Of a stretch of DNA of 46,046 nt, positions 15,919 through 25,116 are shown in pieces (positions within the stretch are counted from its first letter, which is position 1; the number at the start of each line of letters is the position of its first letter). The position numbers and the translations under genes are program-made. The notes under the pieces are model-generated. The model saw only the letters and a program-made list of their open reading frames with translations. It did not search any database and was not told the DNA's origin. Source of the DNA: Clostridiales bacterium (GTDB taxonomy: Bacteria; Bacillota; Clostridia; Christensenellales; UBA1242); contig SVIS01000012.1 in NCBI GenBank assembly GCA_015069385.1, positions 1 through 46,046 of the forward strand, read 5' to 3'.

Positions 15919-16119
15919 AATATATTTAGTGAACGAATTAAAGAATTAAGATTAGAAAATAATTTAACTCAAGATGCTTTAGCCCTCAAAACAGGTATAA
16001 GTCAATCAGCAATTGCAAATTGGGAAAATGGCAAAAAATCACCAAGTATTGAAAGTATTGTTATTTTAGCAAAATTTTTTAAATGCTCTTCTGATTATTT
16101 ATTAGGCTTAGAAGATTAA
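15916..16119 (+). CDS. XRE-family transcriptional regulator (67 aa), copy 2
   Basis: 67 residues, a complete Cro/C1 HTH: FSERIKELRLENNLTQDALALKTG, then SQSAIANWENGKKSPS and a final DYLLGLED. It is a tandem paralogue of the 15598 gene, each with its own copy of the same promoter block, so the duplication included the control region. No ribosome site is visible. Followed by a terminator shared with the convergent lipoprotein gene. Confidence 0.8.
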   Translation: MNIFSERIKELRLENNLTQDALALKTGISQSAIANWENGKKSPSIESIVILAKFFKCSSDYLLGLED

Positions 16120-16146
16120 TTTTTTATAATTAAATTATTATTAAAT

Positions 16147-16175
16147 AAAAGACTACCATTTTTGGTAGTCTTTTT
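16147..16175. terminator. bidirectional terminator
   Basis: AAAAGACTACCA/TGGTAGTCTTTT with a 4-base loop and T runs both ways, between convergent genes. Confidence 0.85.
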
Positions 16176-16176
16176 G

Positions 16177-16842
16177 TTAAATCTCTCTTTTTGTAACTTC
16201 ACCTGTTTGCACATCAATTAATAAACTATTACTATTGCCACTGCGGTCAATATAACTAAAATACCAATAAGTTTTTTCAAAATCTTTTTTTGATACAATT
16301 TTTAAATAACCCTCGGCATTAAATTTTCCATTGAAATATAGTAAATTTAATTCATCTTGCAGGGTTGTTCCTGCAATATTAAGCGCCTTATCATATTGAA
16401 CATTCCAACTATTTGACACATTATTTAAACTTAATTCGTTTGCACTATTTTTTAATTTTAAAGAGATAATATTTTCTTCTGTTAATATTTTTTCTATATC
16501 TACCATATACACATTTTCGTATGGGCTATGTTGCAAAACATATTCTTGCTCTATATTATCAACAATTAAAATTACACTTATGCTTGAATATGAATATATT
16601 GTATTAAAACCTACACTTAAAACACCACATTCTACCTTTTGTGTACTAATTCCATCGTAAGCAAAAGTTTGTTCTCTGTAGCCGCAAGATAGGTTTGCAA
16701 ACATATTTTCATTTTCTCCCACAAAATAGTTAATTCGTAAATCAGACATATTTTCTTTAATTAAATCTGCAATTTGGTTTGAACAGCCAGATATGCAAAA
16801 TAATAAACTGCTGAGCAAAATAATACATAATATTTTTTTCAT
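16177..16842 (-). CDS. hypothetical lipoprotein
   Basis: 221 residues. MKKILCIILLSSLLFCISGCS is a lipoprotein signal peptide with lipobox ISGC, so the mature protein should be tethered by Cys20 to the outer face of the membrane. The remainder is mixed alpha/beta with no motif I recognise; the C-terminal ending (WYFSYIDRSGN...LLIDVQTGEV) resembles PepSY-like or other small lipoprotein folds, a weak resemblance only. No clear ribosome site precedes the ATG; TATATT lies 5 bases upstream. Divergent from fba. Confidence 0.7.
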   Translation of the reverse strand: MKKILCIILLSSLLFCISGCSNQIADLIKENMSDLRINYFVGENENMFANLSCGYREQTFAYDGISTQKVECGVLSVGFNTIYSYSSISVILIVDNIEQEYVLQHSPYENVYMVDIEKILTEENIISLKLKNSANELSLNNVSNSWNVQYDKALNIAGTTLQDELNLLYFNGKFNAEGYLKIVSKKDFEKTYWYFSYIDRSGNSNSLLIDVQTGEVTKREI

Positions 16843-16943
16843 AACGTAATATATGTTTAAAAAGTATAATATATTTTGTTTTTTTATAAAAAAATGCTAC
16901 ACTACATTTAATTACAAAATTCGCAAATTAATTGGAGAAAACT

Positions 16944-17867
16944 ATGACATTACAACAAGTATATAAACACGCAATAAAAAACAACTATGCACTTGGCGCT
17001 TTTAATTTTGTTAATTTAGAAAGTTTAACTGCCATTTTAGATGCTGCACAAGAATTAAATACACCAGTTATTGTTGCAGTTAGTGAAAGTGCCTTTAAAT
17101 ATATGGGTTTTGAATTTTTAAAAAGCATAATACAAGGTGCAAGAAAAACTTATAGCATACCCTTTTTTGTTCACTTAGACCATGGTAAAAATTTAGACAT
17201 TTGTCAAGAAGCAATTGAGTGCGGTTTTGATTCTGTTATGATAGATGCATCTAGTTTGCCTCTTGAAGAAAACATTAAATTAACCAAGCAGGTGGTAAAT
17301 TTTGCCCATGCAAAAGGCGTTCAAGTAGAAGCCGAACTTGGCAAATTAAAAGGTGTAGAAGATGACATATGCTCAAGCGAGCATTTGTTTACCGACCCAA
17401 TTGAAGCAAAAAAATTTGTAGAAGAAACAAATGTAGATAGTTTAGCAATTGCAATTGGTACAAGCCATGGTGTAAATAAATTTTCAGGTGAAGCAAAAAT
17501 ACGAACTGACATATTAACTCAAATTGAAAATGCAATTCCAAGCACTCCTCTTGTATTACATGGTGCATCATCAGTTCCAAAAGAACTTACCCAAAAAATT
17601 AATGAACTTGGTGGTAATTTAAAAAATGCAAAGGGTGTGCCAGAAGAAATTTTAACTGAAGTTTCTACAAAACATAATATTGTTAAAATTAACGTAGATT
17701 CTGATATTAGAATGGCAACAACATATGCGATAAGAAAATATTTAACAGAAAATTCTAGCGAAATTGATGCAAGAAAATATTTAGGTGAAGCAAAAAAAGA
17801 AATTACAAAATTAGTTAAAGAAAAAATATTAAATGTATTTAAAACAAAAGAAATTAATAATTTTTAA
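16944..17867 (+). CDS. fba: class II fructose-bisphosphate aldolase
   Basis: 307 residues. A zinc-dependent aldolase that cleaves fructose 1,6-bisphosphate in glycolysis and works in reverse in gluconeogenesis. Zinc/catalytic motif HLDHG at residues 77-81, then the EAELG glutamate, IGTSHG, and phosphate-binding LHGASS and NVDSDIR. Start is the ATG at 16944 after TTGGAG; a TTG 12 bases upstream is the ribosome site itself. A TACACT (16898-16903) preceded by TGC is the likely -10. Close relatives act on tagatose bisphosphate, but no tagatose genes are nearby. Monocistronic, with its own terminator. Confidence 0.93.
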   Translation: MTLQQVYKHAIKNNYALGAFNFVNLESLTAILDAAQELNTPVIVAVSESAFKYMGFEFLKSIIQGARKTYSIPFFVHLDHGKNLDICQEAIECGFDSVMIDASSLPLEENIKLTKQVVNFAHAKGVQVEAELGKLKGVEDDICSSEHLFTDPIEAKKFVEETNVDSLAIAIGTSHGVNKFSGEAKIRTDILTQIENAIPSTPLVLHGASSVPKELTQKINELGGNLKNAKGVPEEILTEVSTKHNIVKINVDSDIRMATTYAIRKYLTENSSEIDARKYLGEAKKEITKLVKEKILNVFKTKEINNF

Positions 17868-17894
17868 TTATTAAAAAATATAATTATTTAAATT

Positions 17895-17927
17895 AAAAAA
17901 CCTTAAATAATTTTAAGGTTTTTTTAT
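17895..17927. terminator. bidirectional terminator between fba and yitT-type gene
   Basis: AAAAAACCTTAAA/TTTAAGGTTTTTT stem with T runs on both strands. Confidence 0.85.
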
Positions 17928-17929
17928 AT

Positions 17930-18886
17930 TTATTCTTCAGTTTCGGTTAATGTTTGTTCATCTGTAACTTTGGTAACTTTTTTATGTTTATAGTCCTTAC
18001 CATCATTTTTAAGTGGTAAAAAACCATAACCCATTGCCTCACTAATTGGAGTTGAATATACAAAGGCATCACGGTCGGCATTTGCAACAAGTTGTCTTAG
18101 TTTTACCGACTCTGCACGAGTTACAACAGTCATTAAAACTTTTTGCTCTTTTTTTGTATACATTCCTTCTGCTTCAAACCCAGTAACACCACGCTCTAGT
18201 TTTGTCATAATTAAATTAGAAATTTCCTCATAATTACTAGAAATAATGTAATAAGCCCTAACACCTTGCACACCAGATATAATAACATCTGACATTTTTG
18301 TCATAATCCATATTGCAATTAAAGAATAAAGCGAAAGAGTTAAATTGCCATAAGCAATAAACGATAAAACAAGCACAATTGCATCAACAATTAGAACTAA
18401 ATTACCAACTGTTAAAAATCTAAATTTTTTACCCAAAATATTAGCAAGCATATCACTACCACCGGTTGAGCCATGACCACGGAACACAAGCCCCAAACCA
18501 ATACCCATAACTACACCGCCATAAATTGCGCAAAGAAGTAAATCACCAGATGAAAGACCAATATCAAAATTGCATACTTCCATAAATACAGAATAAGATA
18601 CAACGCCGATTGCAGAATTAATAGCAAAGTTTAATCCCATTTTTTTAAATGAAAATATAAATAAAATAGTATTTATTCCTAGATAAAAAATAGATGCAGG
18701 AATATTAATTCCAAAACTAGAAAGCAAAACGTTTGAAATTATAGCCGAAAGACCAGAAAAACCACTTGGTGAAATTTTATTAGCATTTAAAAACACGTTA
18801 AATGCTATACCCATTAAAAATGTGCCAACAACAACCAACACTGCATCAAATATATATTTTAAATTTCTTTTTGTAAAAACTTTCAT
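17930..18886 (-). CDS. YitT family membrane protein
   Basis: 318 residues: five to six N-terminal transmembrane helices with the family's NKISPSGFSGLS and FRGHGSTGGSDMLA segments, then a cytosolic DUF2179 domain (about 215-300) containing RGVTGFEAEGMYTKKEQKVL. A short acidic/Lys tail follows. Transported substrate is unknown for this widespread Bacillota family. It starts four bases after the tsaD stop, within the prfB-tsaD-yitT run on the minus strand, and is probably co-transcribed with them. Confidence 0.88.
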   Translation of the reverse strand: MKVFTKRNLKYIFDAVLVVVGTFLMGIAFNVFLNANKISPSGFSGLSAIISNVLLSSFGINIPASIFYLGINTILFIFSFKKMGLNFAINSAIGVVSYSVFMEVCNFDIGLSSGDLLLCAIYGGVVMGIGLGLVFRGHGSTGGSDMLANILGKKFRFLTVGNLVLIVDAIVLVLSFIAYGNLTLSLYSLIAIWIMTKMSDVIISGVQGVRAYYIISSNYEEISNLIMTKLERGVTGFEAEGMYTKKEQKVLMTVVTRAESVKLRQLVANADRDAFVYSTPISEAMGYGFLPLKNDGKDYKHKKVTKVTDEQTLTETEE

Positions 18887-18890
18887 AAAT

Positions 18891-19961
18891 TTATCCTTTT
18901 TTTATTCCTAATGGCAAAGTGGATTTTGCACTTAAACTAAAATCTGCACTTTGCATTCCATTTAGCATTTCAAAATATGCCACAGCACCAATCATAGCAG
19001 CATTGTCGGTACAATATTTTAATTCAGGCATATATAACTCATAATTTAATTCACTACACCTGTTAGTTAATTCTTTTTTTAAAAATGAGTTTGCCGAAAC
19101 GCCGCCAGCAACTACAAGTTTTTTAGAATTTAAATCTTTCATAGCCTTTAGTGTTTTGTTACACAACTCACCTACTACAAAAGTTTGAAAACTTGCACAT
19201 ATGTTTGGTATGTTAATTGGTTCACCTTTTTGCTGTTTATTATGAACATAATTAATAACAGCAGTTTTTATGCCACTAAACGAAAAATTATATGTGCCCG
19301 CCAAAATATTTTTGTGTGTAAAATTAATATTTGACTCACCCTCTTTTGCAAGCCTATCTACATTAACACCACCCGGATACGATAACCCCATAACTCTGGC
19401 AACTTTATCAAAAGCCTCACCTACTGCATCATCAACTGTAGAGCCAACGCACTCCATTTGTGTGTAACTTTTAACATCTAAAATTGCAGTATGCCCTCCA
19501 CTTATTAACAAACAAGTAAATGGTGGCACCAAATTTTTATGTGAAATATAATTACTTGCAATATGTCCTTTAATATGGCTAACAGCCAAAAGTGGTTTAT
19601 TTAATGCATAAGCAAGCCCCTTTGCGTAGTTTACACCTACCAAAAGAGCGCCAAGCAAGCCTGCACCATATGTAACGGCAATGGCATCTATGTCATCAAA
19701 TGTTAAGTTGGCTTTAGTAAGTGCTTCTTTACATACGTTATCTATTGCTAAAATATGATTTCTAGAAGCAACCTCTGGCACTACGCCACCAAAACGTTTA
19801 TGAATTTCTATTTGCGAATCTATAACACATGACAAAACATTTCTTCCGTTTTCTACAATTGCAACACTTGTTTCATCACACGATGATTCAATTGCTAAAA
19901 TTTTAACACTTGATTTTGTTTTTAATTTATTTAATTGTTCATTCATTTCATCTATAAACAT
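18891..19961 (-). CDS. tsaD: tRNA threonylcarbamoyladenosine transferase TsaD
   Basis: 356 residues. Catalyses the last step of t6A37 formation on ANN-decoding tRNAs with TsaB and TsaE, which are not in this window. ASKHA-fold motifs are visible: ESSCDETS near the start, the metal-binding HIKGH, FTCLLISGGHTAI, GEAFDKVAR and VAGGVSAN. The protein begins about 20 residues before the usual IL(A/G)IESSCDET, a short Lys-rich extension. It is 14 bases downstream of prfB with a weak GAGAAG ribosome site. Confidence 0.95.
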   Translation of the reverse strand: MFIDEMNEQLNKLKTKSSVKILAIESSCDETSVAIVENGRNVLSCVIDSQIEIHKRFGGVVPEVASRNHILAIDNVCKEALTKANLTFDDIDAIAVTYGAGLLGALLVGVNYAKGLAYALNKPLLAVSHIKGHIASNYISHKNLVPPFTCLLISGGHTAILDVKSYTQMECVGSTVDDAVGEAFDKVARVMGLSYPGGVNVDRLAKEGESNINFTHKNILAGTYNFSFSGIKTAVINYVHNKQQKGEPINIPNICASFQTFVVGELCNKTLKAMKDLNSKKLVVAGGVSANSFLKKELTNRCSELNYELYMPELKYCTDNAAMIGAVAYFEMLNGMQSADFSLSAKSTLPLGIKKG

Positions 19962-19975
19962 AAACTTCTCGACTT

Positions 19976-21077
19976 TTATCTACTTTTTACTAAATAATCA
20001 TTAATAAATTCTTGAATGTTGCCATTCATAACACTTTGAATATCTGTATTTTCAAAATTTGTTCTATGGTCTTTAACCATTGTATAGGGTTGAAAAACAT
20101 AAGACCTAATTTGACTTCCCCATTCAATTTTTTTAATTTCACCACGAATATCGTTTATTAAAGCTAGTTCTTCTTCTTCGGCTTTTTGTGCAAGTTTGCT
20201 ATACAACATTTTCATGCACATTTCACGATTTTGAATTTGACTGCGTTCATTTTGGCAAGCAACAATTATTCCTGTTGGAATATGAGTAATTCTTATTGCA
20301 CTCTCAGTTTTGTTTACATGCTGACCGCCAGCACCACTAGACCTATAAGTATCTACCTTTAAATCTTCTTGCCTAATTTGAATATTTGGTGTTTCATCTA
20401 ATACCGGCATAACATCTAAACTGGCAAAACTTGTATGCCTTCTTGCGTTTGCATCAAAAGGTGAAATTCTAACTAATCTATGCACACCTTTTTCACACTT
20501 TAAATAACCATAAGCATTAGCACCAACAACTTCAAAAGTTATACTTTTAAGACCTGCATCATCGCCATCTAGACTATCTAGCACATTGATTTTAAAGCCT
20601 TTTTTTTCAGCATACATAGTATACATTCTATAAAGCATATTTACCCAGTCTTGTGCCTCTGTGCCACCTGCCCCTGCATGAAGAGTTAATATTGCATTGC
20701 TAGAGTCATACTTGCCAGAAAGTAAGGTTTCTATTTTAAAATCAGCCAAAAAGTTTTCCAATTTTTGAATAGTTAAAACTAAACTTTGAGCAGTTTCTTC
20801 ATCTTGCTCTAAACCAAGAAGTTCTAAAGCCGTTTCACATTCACCAATTAAATTTTCAGCAAATGCAATTTTTTCTAGTTTTAACTCTTTATTTCTTAAT
20901 TCCATGCCAACTTTTTGGGCTTTTTTAATATCAGAATAAAAATTTTCTTGTAATTGTATTTCCTTTAACTCTTGTATTTGTTTTAATAAATCAGATAAGT
21001 CAAAGACACTCCTTTATTAAATTTAATTGTGCTTTAGCATCATCTAAGCGCTTAATTTCATTTTCTATAATAATCAT
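19976..21077 (-). CDS. prfB: peptide chain release factor 2 (programmed +1 frameshift)
   Basis: RF2 terminates translation at UGA and UAA. The gene is in two frames: ATG at 21075-21077, 25 codons, then an in-frame TGA at 21000-21002; the main frame continues after a +1 slip at CTT-T. The second part contains the tripeptide SPF that reads UGA/UAA, the catalytic GAGGQHVNKTESAIR and the long N-terminal helical domain. Full length is about 366 residues. The internal start at 20905 would cut the helical domain and is not the true start. Ribosome site AAAGAGG before the ATG. First gene of a prfB-tsaD-yitT run. Confidence 0.95.
21000..21014 (-). promoter_or_regulatory. RF2 autoregulatory +1 frameshift site
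   Basis: On the minus strand AAGGAG (21009-21014), three bases, CTT TGA C. This is the canonical RF2 layout: internal Shine-Dalgarno three bases before the slippery CUU followed by UGA at codon 26. Low RF2 favours slippage and thus more RF2. Confidence 0.95.
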
Positions 21078-21094
21078 AATATCCTCTTTGTTCC

Positions 21095-21131
21095 CAAAAA
21101 AAGTATTCTCTTTTTCCTCAAAGAGAATACT
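21095..21131 (-). terminator. terminator of the 21175-22788 operon
   Basis: A 12-bp stem AGTATTCTCTTT/AAAGAGAATACT, followed on the minus strand by seven T. It separates the unknown two-gene operon from prfB. Confidence 0.85.
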
Positions 21132-21174
21132 AAAAATATGTTAAAAAGTCAACCTTTGCATTTATATAACAAAT

Positions 21175-22266
21175 TTATTTAGTTGCTTCATACTCGCCCT
21201 TTGTACCATGTTTTAAAATCCAAAAACGTTTAATACATTCCTCACGCTGTTTCATATGTTTTTTACAAATATATTTTTCTTGATTATTTCCATAGTTTAA
21301 TTTATTAAATATATATTCTAGTTCCATATTAACAGCAAAATCAGCCGGAATTTTAAATTGCTTTTGAATTTCTCTTTTTCTACCATTTATGGTTTTTAAA
21401 TATTTATTATTTTTTTCTAATCTTAATCTATCGGCATTTGTGCATGTTAGTATTTTCGAATTTTCTTCTGCTACTTGTAAAACATGAGAAATTGAATCAT
21501 TATATGCTCTTGTTTCTAACGGGCTTAAATAATAAAAATCTGATGTTAAATATTTATTAAAATCTGTTGGAGTTAAAATAAAATTTCTACTTTTAGGCGT
21601 ATTTTTTAATTTACATATTGTAATTATTCTATTTTTACAGAGCAAAATTTGTTCTTTTAACTCATTAGTAACAAACTCAAATTCTCCAGTTTTAACATTT
21701 AAAATTTTGCCCTCTACTGGCAACTGCATAATTGATTTTAAAGTTAAATAATCTTTTTCAGGTGAATAATTTTGTATATAATTACACAAAACCTCATCTA
21801 TTAATTTTTCTGCAAAAATATAGTCTTTTTCATGAATGCTTTCATGTACTGCCAAAATATATGCATCGTAGCCAGAACATTTTAAAATATCATTTAATGA
21901 AATTAAAATTTTATCTTTTAAAGCAAATGCGATAAATGATATATGCTCATAACTATTTTCAGTAAAATAAATAAAATTAGGAAAATTTGTAGTATTAAGA
22001 TTTCTTTGCAAATAATCTTCACTTGCCCATTTCATAAGCCTTAATTTTTCGGCAATAGATAATTGACTCCAAATTTGCTCAGTAAAACCAATTTCAAAAG
22101 AAATTGGACTTAGCGTAAATTTTTTATATTTTTCACCAACTTTTACAAATTTAACAAATTTGTCACTTGTGCCAACTTTAAATAACTCATTAATAAGCAA
22201 ATTATCTTGTAAAATATCACCAGTAAGTTCAATACCCAAATTTTGTATAAATTCAGTATTTGTCAT
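21175..22266 (-). CDS. hypothetical protein with HExxH-like motif
   Basis: 363 residues, cytosolic by composition, no signal peptide. Around residue 140 is YILAVHESIHEKDY, which fits the HExxH zinc-protease pattern (HESIH). A conserved-looking downstream glutamate (EKLIDEVL) could be a third ligand. The C-terminal third (ETRAYN...KREIQKQ...CKKHMKQREECIKRFW) is basic and helical. Ribosome site ATGGAG before the ATG. It is co-transcribed 12 bases after the 169-residue gene. I do not recognise a family; similar gene pairs may come from mobile elements, but nothing else in the surroundings is mobile. Confidence 0.6.
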   Translation of the reverse strand: MTNTEFIQNLGIELTGDILQDNLLINELFKVGTSDKFVKFVKVGEKYKKFTLSPISFEIGFTEQIWSQLSIAEKLRLMKWASEDYLQRNLNTTNFPNFIYFTENSYEHISFIAFALKDKILISLNDILKCSGYDAYILAVHESIHEKDYIFAEKLIDEVLCNYIQNYSPEKDYLTLKSIMQLPVEGKILNVKTGEFEFVTNELKEQILLCKNRIITICKLKNTPKSRNFILTPTDFNKYLTSDFYYLSPLETRAYNDSISHVLQVAEENSKILTCTNADRLRLEKNNKYLKTINGRKREIQKQFKIPADFAVNMELEYIFNKLNYGNNQEKYICKKHMKQREECIKRFWILKHGTKGEYEATK

Positions 22267-22278
22267 ATATTACTCCAT

Positions 22279-22788
22279 TTAATATTTTTCAATTAAACTT
22301 TCTGTTTTTTGTTCATCAACAATATTTTGAATTATTTGCTTAATTTTATCATTATTTTGAGCCAATTGGTTTAAAACCAACCCTTTACTTATATTTAAAT
22401 TATTTTGCAAATAGGTTGCAATCGCCATTTTTACAAGATTTTCTCTACGCTCTGGCTCAATTTTTGAAAGCGTACTTTTACTTAAACCTAATAAAAATTT
22501 TTTAGTATATGTATTAATAACTTCTTTTTTATATTCATCTATTATTTTATCAAAATGCTCGCTAGCAACATAATCATGAACTTGAAAAATAACTGGGTTT
22601 TGATTATTAAACTCAGAATAAACCTTATTAAAAACATATGCGCAAAGCCAAGCCCTGTCATTTAAATGATATTTAACATTTTTATTGTGATACATGTCTT
22701 TATCGTGTGTTGGCAAAATATCAGGCTCACATTTACCAAAATAACTTTTAACTAACTGATTAAAAAATTCTAAATCTTCTTTTTGCAT
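22279..22788 (-). CDS. hypothetical protein
   Basis: 169 residues, helical and charged, no membrane segment or signal. AAGGAG lies upstream of the ATG. First gene of a two-gene operon with the HESIH protein. A segment DRAWLCAYVFNKVY and a C-terminal helical bundle are visible, without any motif I recognise. The upstream gap to 22908 holds only the rplA terminator and A/T-rich sequence. Confidence 0.6.
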   Translation of the reverse strand: MQKEDLEFFNQLVKSYFGKCEPDILPTHDKDMYHNKNVKYHLNDRAWLCAYVFNKVYSEFNNQNPVIFQVHDYVASEHFDKIIDEYKKEVINTYTKKFLLGLSKSTLSKIEPERRENLVKMAIATYLQNNLNISKGLVLNQLAQNNDKIKQIIQNIVDEQKTESLIEKY

Positions 22789-22907
22789 ATGTGTTCTCCT
22801 TTTAAAGCATACTAATCATTTTTAATGTAACATTAAAGCCTTGCCTTGTCAATGGTAAAGTTATTAAAAATTAACAAAAAAATGCAAAAATTTGTTACAT
22901 AAAAATT

Positions 22908-22938
22908 AAAAAAACAAAGCATTTATGCTTTGTTTTTT
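22908..22938 (-). terminator. terminator of the rpmG-secE-nusG-rplK-rplA operon
   Basis: AAAACAAAGCA/TGCTTTGTTTT stem eight bases after the rplA stop; A/T runs on both sides allow function in both directions. Confidence 0.85.
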
Positions 22939-22946
22939 TATTAATA

Positions 22947-23633
22947 TTAAGATCTTGCGTTAAGCTTAATTCCAGGGCCCATACTTGTTGCAACAGATAC
23001 GTTTTTAACGTATTGACCTTTTGCAGCAGCAGGTTTTGCTTTAATAATTGCACCCATAACTGCTTCGTAGTTTTCAAGTAATTTTTCTTTACCAAAACTT
23101 ACTTTACCAATAATAACGTGAATATTGTTTGTTTTATCTAAACGATATTCAACTTTACCAGCTTTAACATCAGCAATTGCTTTAGTAACGTCCATAGTAA
23201 CAGTACCGCTTTTTGGATTTGGCATTAAACCTTTAGGTCCAAGTACTCTAGCAATACGGCCTACAACACCCATCATATCTGGAGTTGTAATACAAACGTC
23301 AAAGTCTAACCAGTTATCATTTTGAATTTTAGCAACTATTTCTTCTGCACCAACATAATCTGCACCTGCTTTAGCAGCTTCATCGGCTTTATCACCACGA
23401 GCGATAACTAAAACTTTAACAGATTTACCAGTACCATGAGGAAGAACAACAACGCCACGAACTTGTTGATCAGCATTACGACCATCAACACCAAGTCTTA
23501 CGTGAAGTTCAACAGTTTCATCGAATTTTGCTTTTGCTGTTTCAATAGCAAGTGCTAAACCATCTTCAACTTCATAAAGTTTAGTAGAATCAACTTGTTT
23601 TAAAGCAGCAGTATATCTTTTACCTTTATTCAT
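22947..23633 (-). CDS. rplA: 50S ribosomal protein L1
   Basis: 228 residues, standard length. It forms the L1 stalk that guides deacylated tRNA out of the E site, and represses its own operon by binding the mRNA. Signature segments [32 protein letters not shown] and a C-terminal [13 protein letters not shown] are present. The start is the ATG after AGGAGG at 23633; the longer frame begins inside the leader. An L1-site-like hairpin (23645-23680) precedes it. Unusually, rplJ-rplL do not follow. Confidence 0.97.
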   Translation of the reverse strand: MNKGKRYTAALKQVDSTKLYEVEDGLALAIETAKAKFDETVELHVRLGVDGRNADQQVRGVVVLPHGTGKSVKVLVIARGDKADEAAKAGADYVGAEEIVAKIQNDNWLDFDVCITTPDMMGVVGRIARVLGPKGLMPNPKSGTVTMDVTKAIADVKAGKVEYRLDKTNNIHVIIGKVSFGKEKLLENYEAVMGAIIKAKPAAAKGQYVKNVSVATSMGPGIKLNARS

Positions 23634-23644
23634 AAAAACCTCCT

Positions 23645-23680
23645 GTGGTTTTAACAAATTGCATAAAGCAATTCTCCCAC
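23645..23680 (-). promoter_or_regulatory. L1-operator-like element before rplA
   Basis: On the minus strand GTGGGAGAA, an AATTGC/GCAATT hairpin, then CCAC pairing with the first GTGG, directly followed by the AGGAGG of rplA. It mimics the GGUGGGAG...UACCACC L1 site of 23S rRNA helices 76-78. Confidence 0.6.
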
Positions 23681-24109
23681 TTAACCTTCTACAACAACAC
23701 CCATTGATTTAGCAGTTCCAATAATCATTGTCATTGCTTGTTCAACTGATGATGCGTTCAAATCAGGCATTTTTGTTTCAGCAATTTGCCTAACTTGTTC
23801 CATAGTTATTTTTCCGACTTTTGTTCTGTTAGGTGCGCCTGAACCAGACTCAACACCGATTGCTTTTTTAATTAAAACAGCAGCTGGTGGAGTTTTAAGC
23901 ACGAAGTCAAAAGACCTGTCTTGATAGATAGTGATTACAACAGGGATAATCAAACCTGCTTGAGATGCAGTTCTATCATTAAATTCTTTGGTAAATGCCG
24001 CAATATTAATACCATGAGGGCCAAGAGATGAACCTACTGGTGGTCCTGGTGTGGCTTTACCTGCTGGCAATTGTAATTTTACAATTGCGTTAATTTTTCT
24101 TACAGCCAT
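23681..24109 (-). CDS. rplK: 50S ribosomal protein L11
   Basis: 142 residues, full length. Binds the GTPase-associated centre of 23S rRNA and forms the base of the L7/L12 stalk. The N-terminal [20 protein letters not shown] proline motif and the C-terminal RNA-binding domain ([19 protein letters not shown]) are clear. GGAGGAT ribosome site. The stop codon touches the L1-like element leading into rplA. Confidence 0.97.
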   Translation of the reverse strand: MAVRKINAIVKLQLPAGKATPGPPVGSSLGPHGINIAAFTKEFNDRTASQAGLIIPVVITIYQDRSFDFVLKTPPAAVLIKKAIGVESGSGAPNRTKVGKITMEQVRQIAETKMPDLNASSVEQAMTMIIGTAKSMGVVVEG

Positions 24110-24126
24110 AGTAAAATCCTCCTATA

Positions 24127-24168
24127 GTGGTTATAATGAAACGTGTGTAAGATTTACGTTTCTCCCAC
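24127..24168 (-). promoter_or_regulatory. L1-operator-like element before rplK
   Basis: Same design as the element before rplA: GTGGGAGAA (24160-24168), inner stem AAACGT/ACGTTT, closing CCAC (24127-24130), then the rplK ribosome site. Position and sequence fit autogenous control by L1. Confidence 0.6.
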
Positions 24169-24231
24169 AAAATATATTTAAACAAGCAAATGCTTGGTTA
24201 AACCAAAATAATTTTATGTGATTAATTTTAA

Positions 24232-24768
24232 TTAATCATTAACTTTTCTAAGTTGAGAGTAGTCGAGTTCTACAATAGTTTCACGACCAAACATTTCAAC
24301 TTTAACTTTTGCACGAGAGTTTTCTGTATCAACCGATACAACTTCGCCAACCATTGTGTTAAGTGGACCTTCTACCACTTCAACACGGTCACCTTCTGCA
24401 AGGTCAACCTCTACCCTAACACGCTCTAAGCGTAGCCTAGCAACCTCTTCAGGGGTAAGGTCAAGCGGCCTACCTTTAGGTCCGGTAAAGCCGGTAATGC
24501 CACGTGTTCTTGTAACGTTGTGCCAAATGTCATCCCCATAAATCATTTTAACTAATAAATAGCCTGGCATAACTTTGCGTTGAACAAGTTTTTTCTTGCC
24601 GTTTTTTTCTTCAATAACGTCTTCCATAGGAATAACAATATCAAAAATTCTATTAGTTAAATTGTAGTTTAATGCCATTTGTTCCAAATTTTCTTTGGCA
24701 ACGTTTTCGTAGCCAGAGTAAGTATGCAAAACATACCACTTTGCATTTTCCATATTTTCGTTTTCCAT
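24232..24768 (-). CDS. nusG: transcription termination/antitermination protein NusG
   Basis: 178 residues. NGN domain (WYVLHTYSGYENVAKENL..., MPGYLLVKM, TRTRGITGFTG) then a C-terminal KOW domain (EGDRVEVVEGPLNTMVGEV). It binds RNA polymerase and links it to ribosomes or Rho. The first of two near-N-terminal ATGs fits GGAGG spacing. It is eight bases downstream of secE. Confidence 0.97.
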   Translation of the reverse strand: MENENMENAKWYVLHTYSGYENVAKENLEQMALNYNLTNRIFDIVIPMEDVIEEKNGKKKLVQRKVMPGYLLVKMIYGDDIWHNVTRTRGITGFTGPKGRPLDLTPEEVARLRLERVRVEVDLAEGDRVEVVEGPLNTMVGEVVSVDTENSRAKVKVEMFGRETIVELDYSQLRKVND

Positions 24769-24776
24769 ACAGCCTC

Positions 24777-25097
24777 CTACATATTTTTGGTGAGAAAGTT
24801 ATAAAGCAAGTATAAAAGTTGGTCAATACCAACAACAACAAGCAAGAATGCGGCAGTAACCGAAAGCACAACAATAGTTTGCTTAACAACCTTACCAAAA
24901 GTTGGCCAAGTAACTTTTTTAAGTTCACTTACAGTTGCTTTAACTTTGCCAGCACCTTTCTTTTTAGATTTTTTACCAGTTGTTTCAATTTGCTCAATAT
25001 TTTCTTCCGCAGGAGTTTCTTGAACTTCTTGTTCTACAACAACTTCTTCTTGAAGTTCTTCTTGGTTTTCTGATTTTGCATCATCTAAATATGCCAT
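24777..25097 (-). CDS. secE: preprotein translocase subunit SecE
   Basis: 106 residues. An acidic, probably disordered N-terminal extension (1-40) and a Lys-rich segment precede the SecE core: SELKKVTWPTFGKVVKQT followed by one transmembrane helix. With SecY (33771) it forms the membrane channel. AAGGAG ribosome site; lies between rpmG and nusG, the usual position. Confidence 0.93.
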   Translation of the reverse strand: MAYLDDAKSENQEELQEEVVVEQEVQETPAEENIEQIETTGKKSKKKGAGKVKATVSELKKVTWPTFGKVVKQTIVVLSVTAAFLLVVVGIDQLLYLLYNFLTKNM

Positions 25098-25116
25098 TTA
25101 GAAATCTCCTTAAAAA

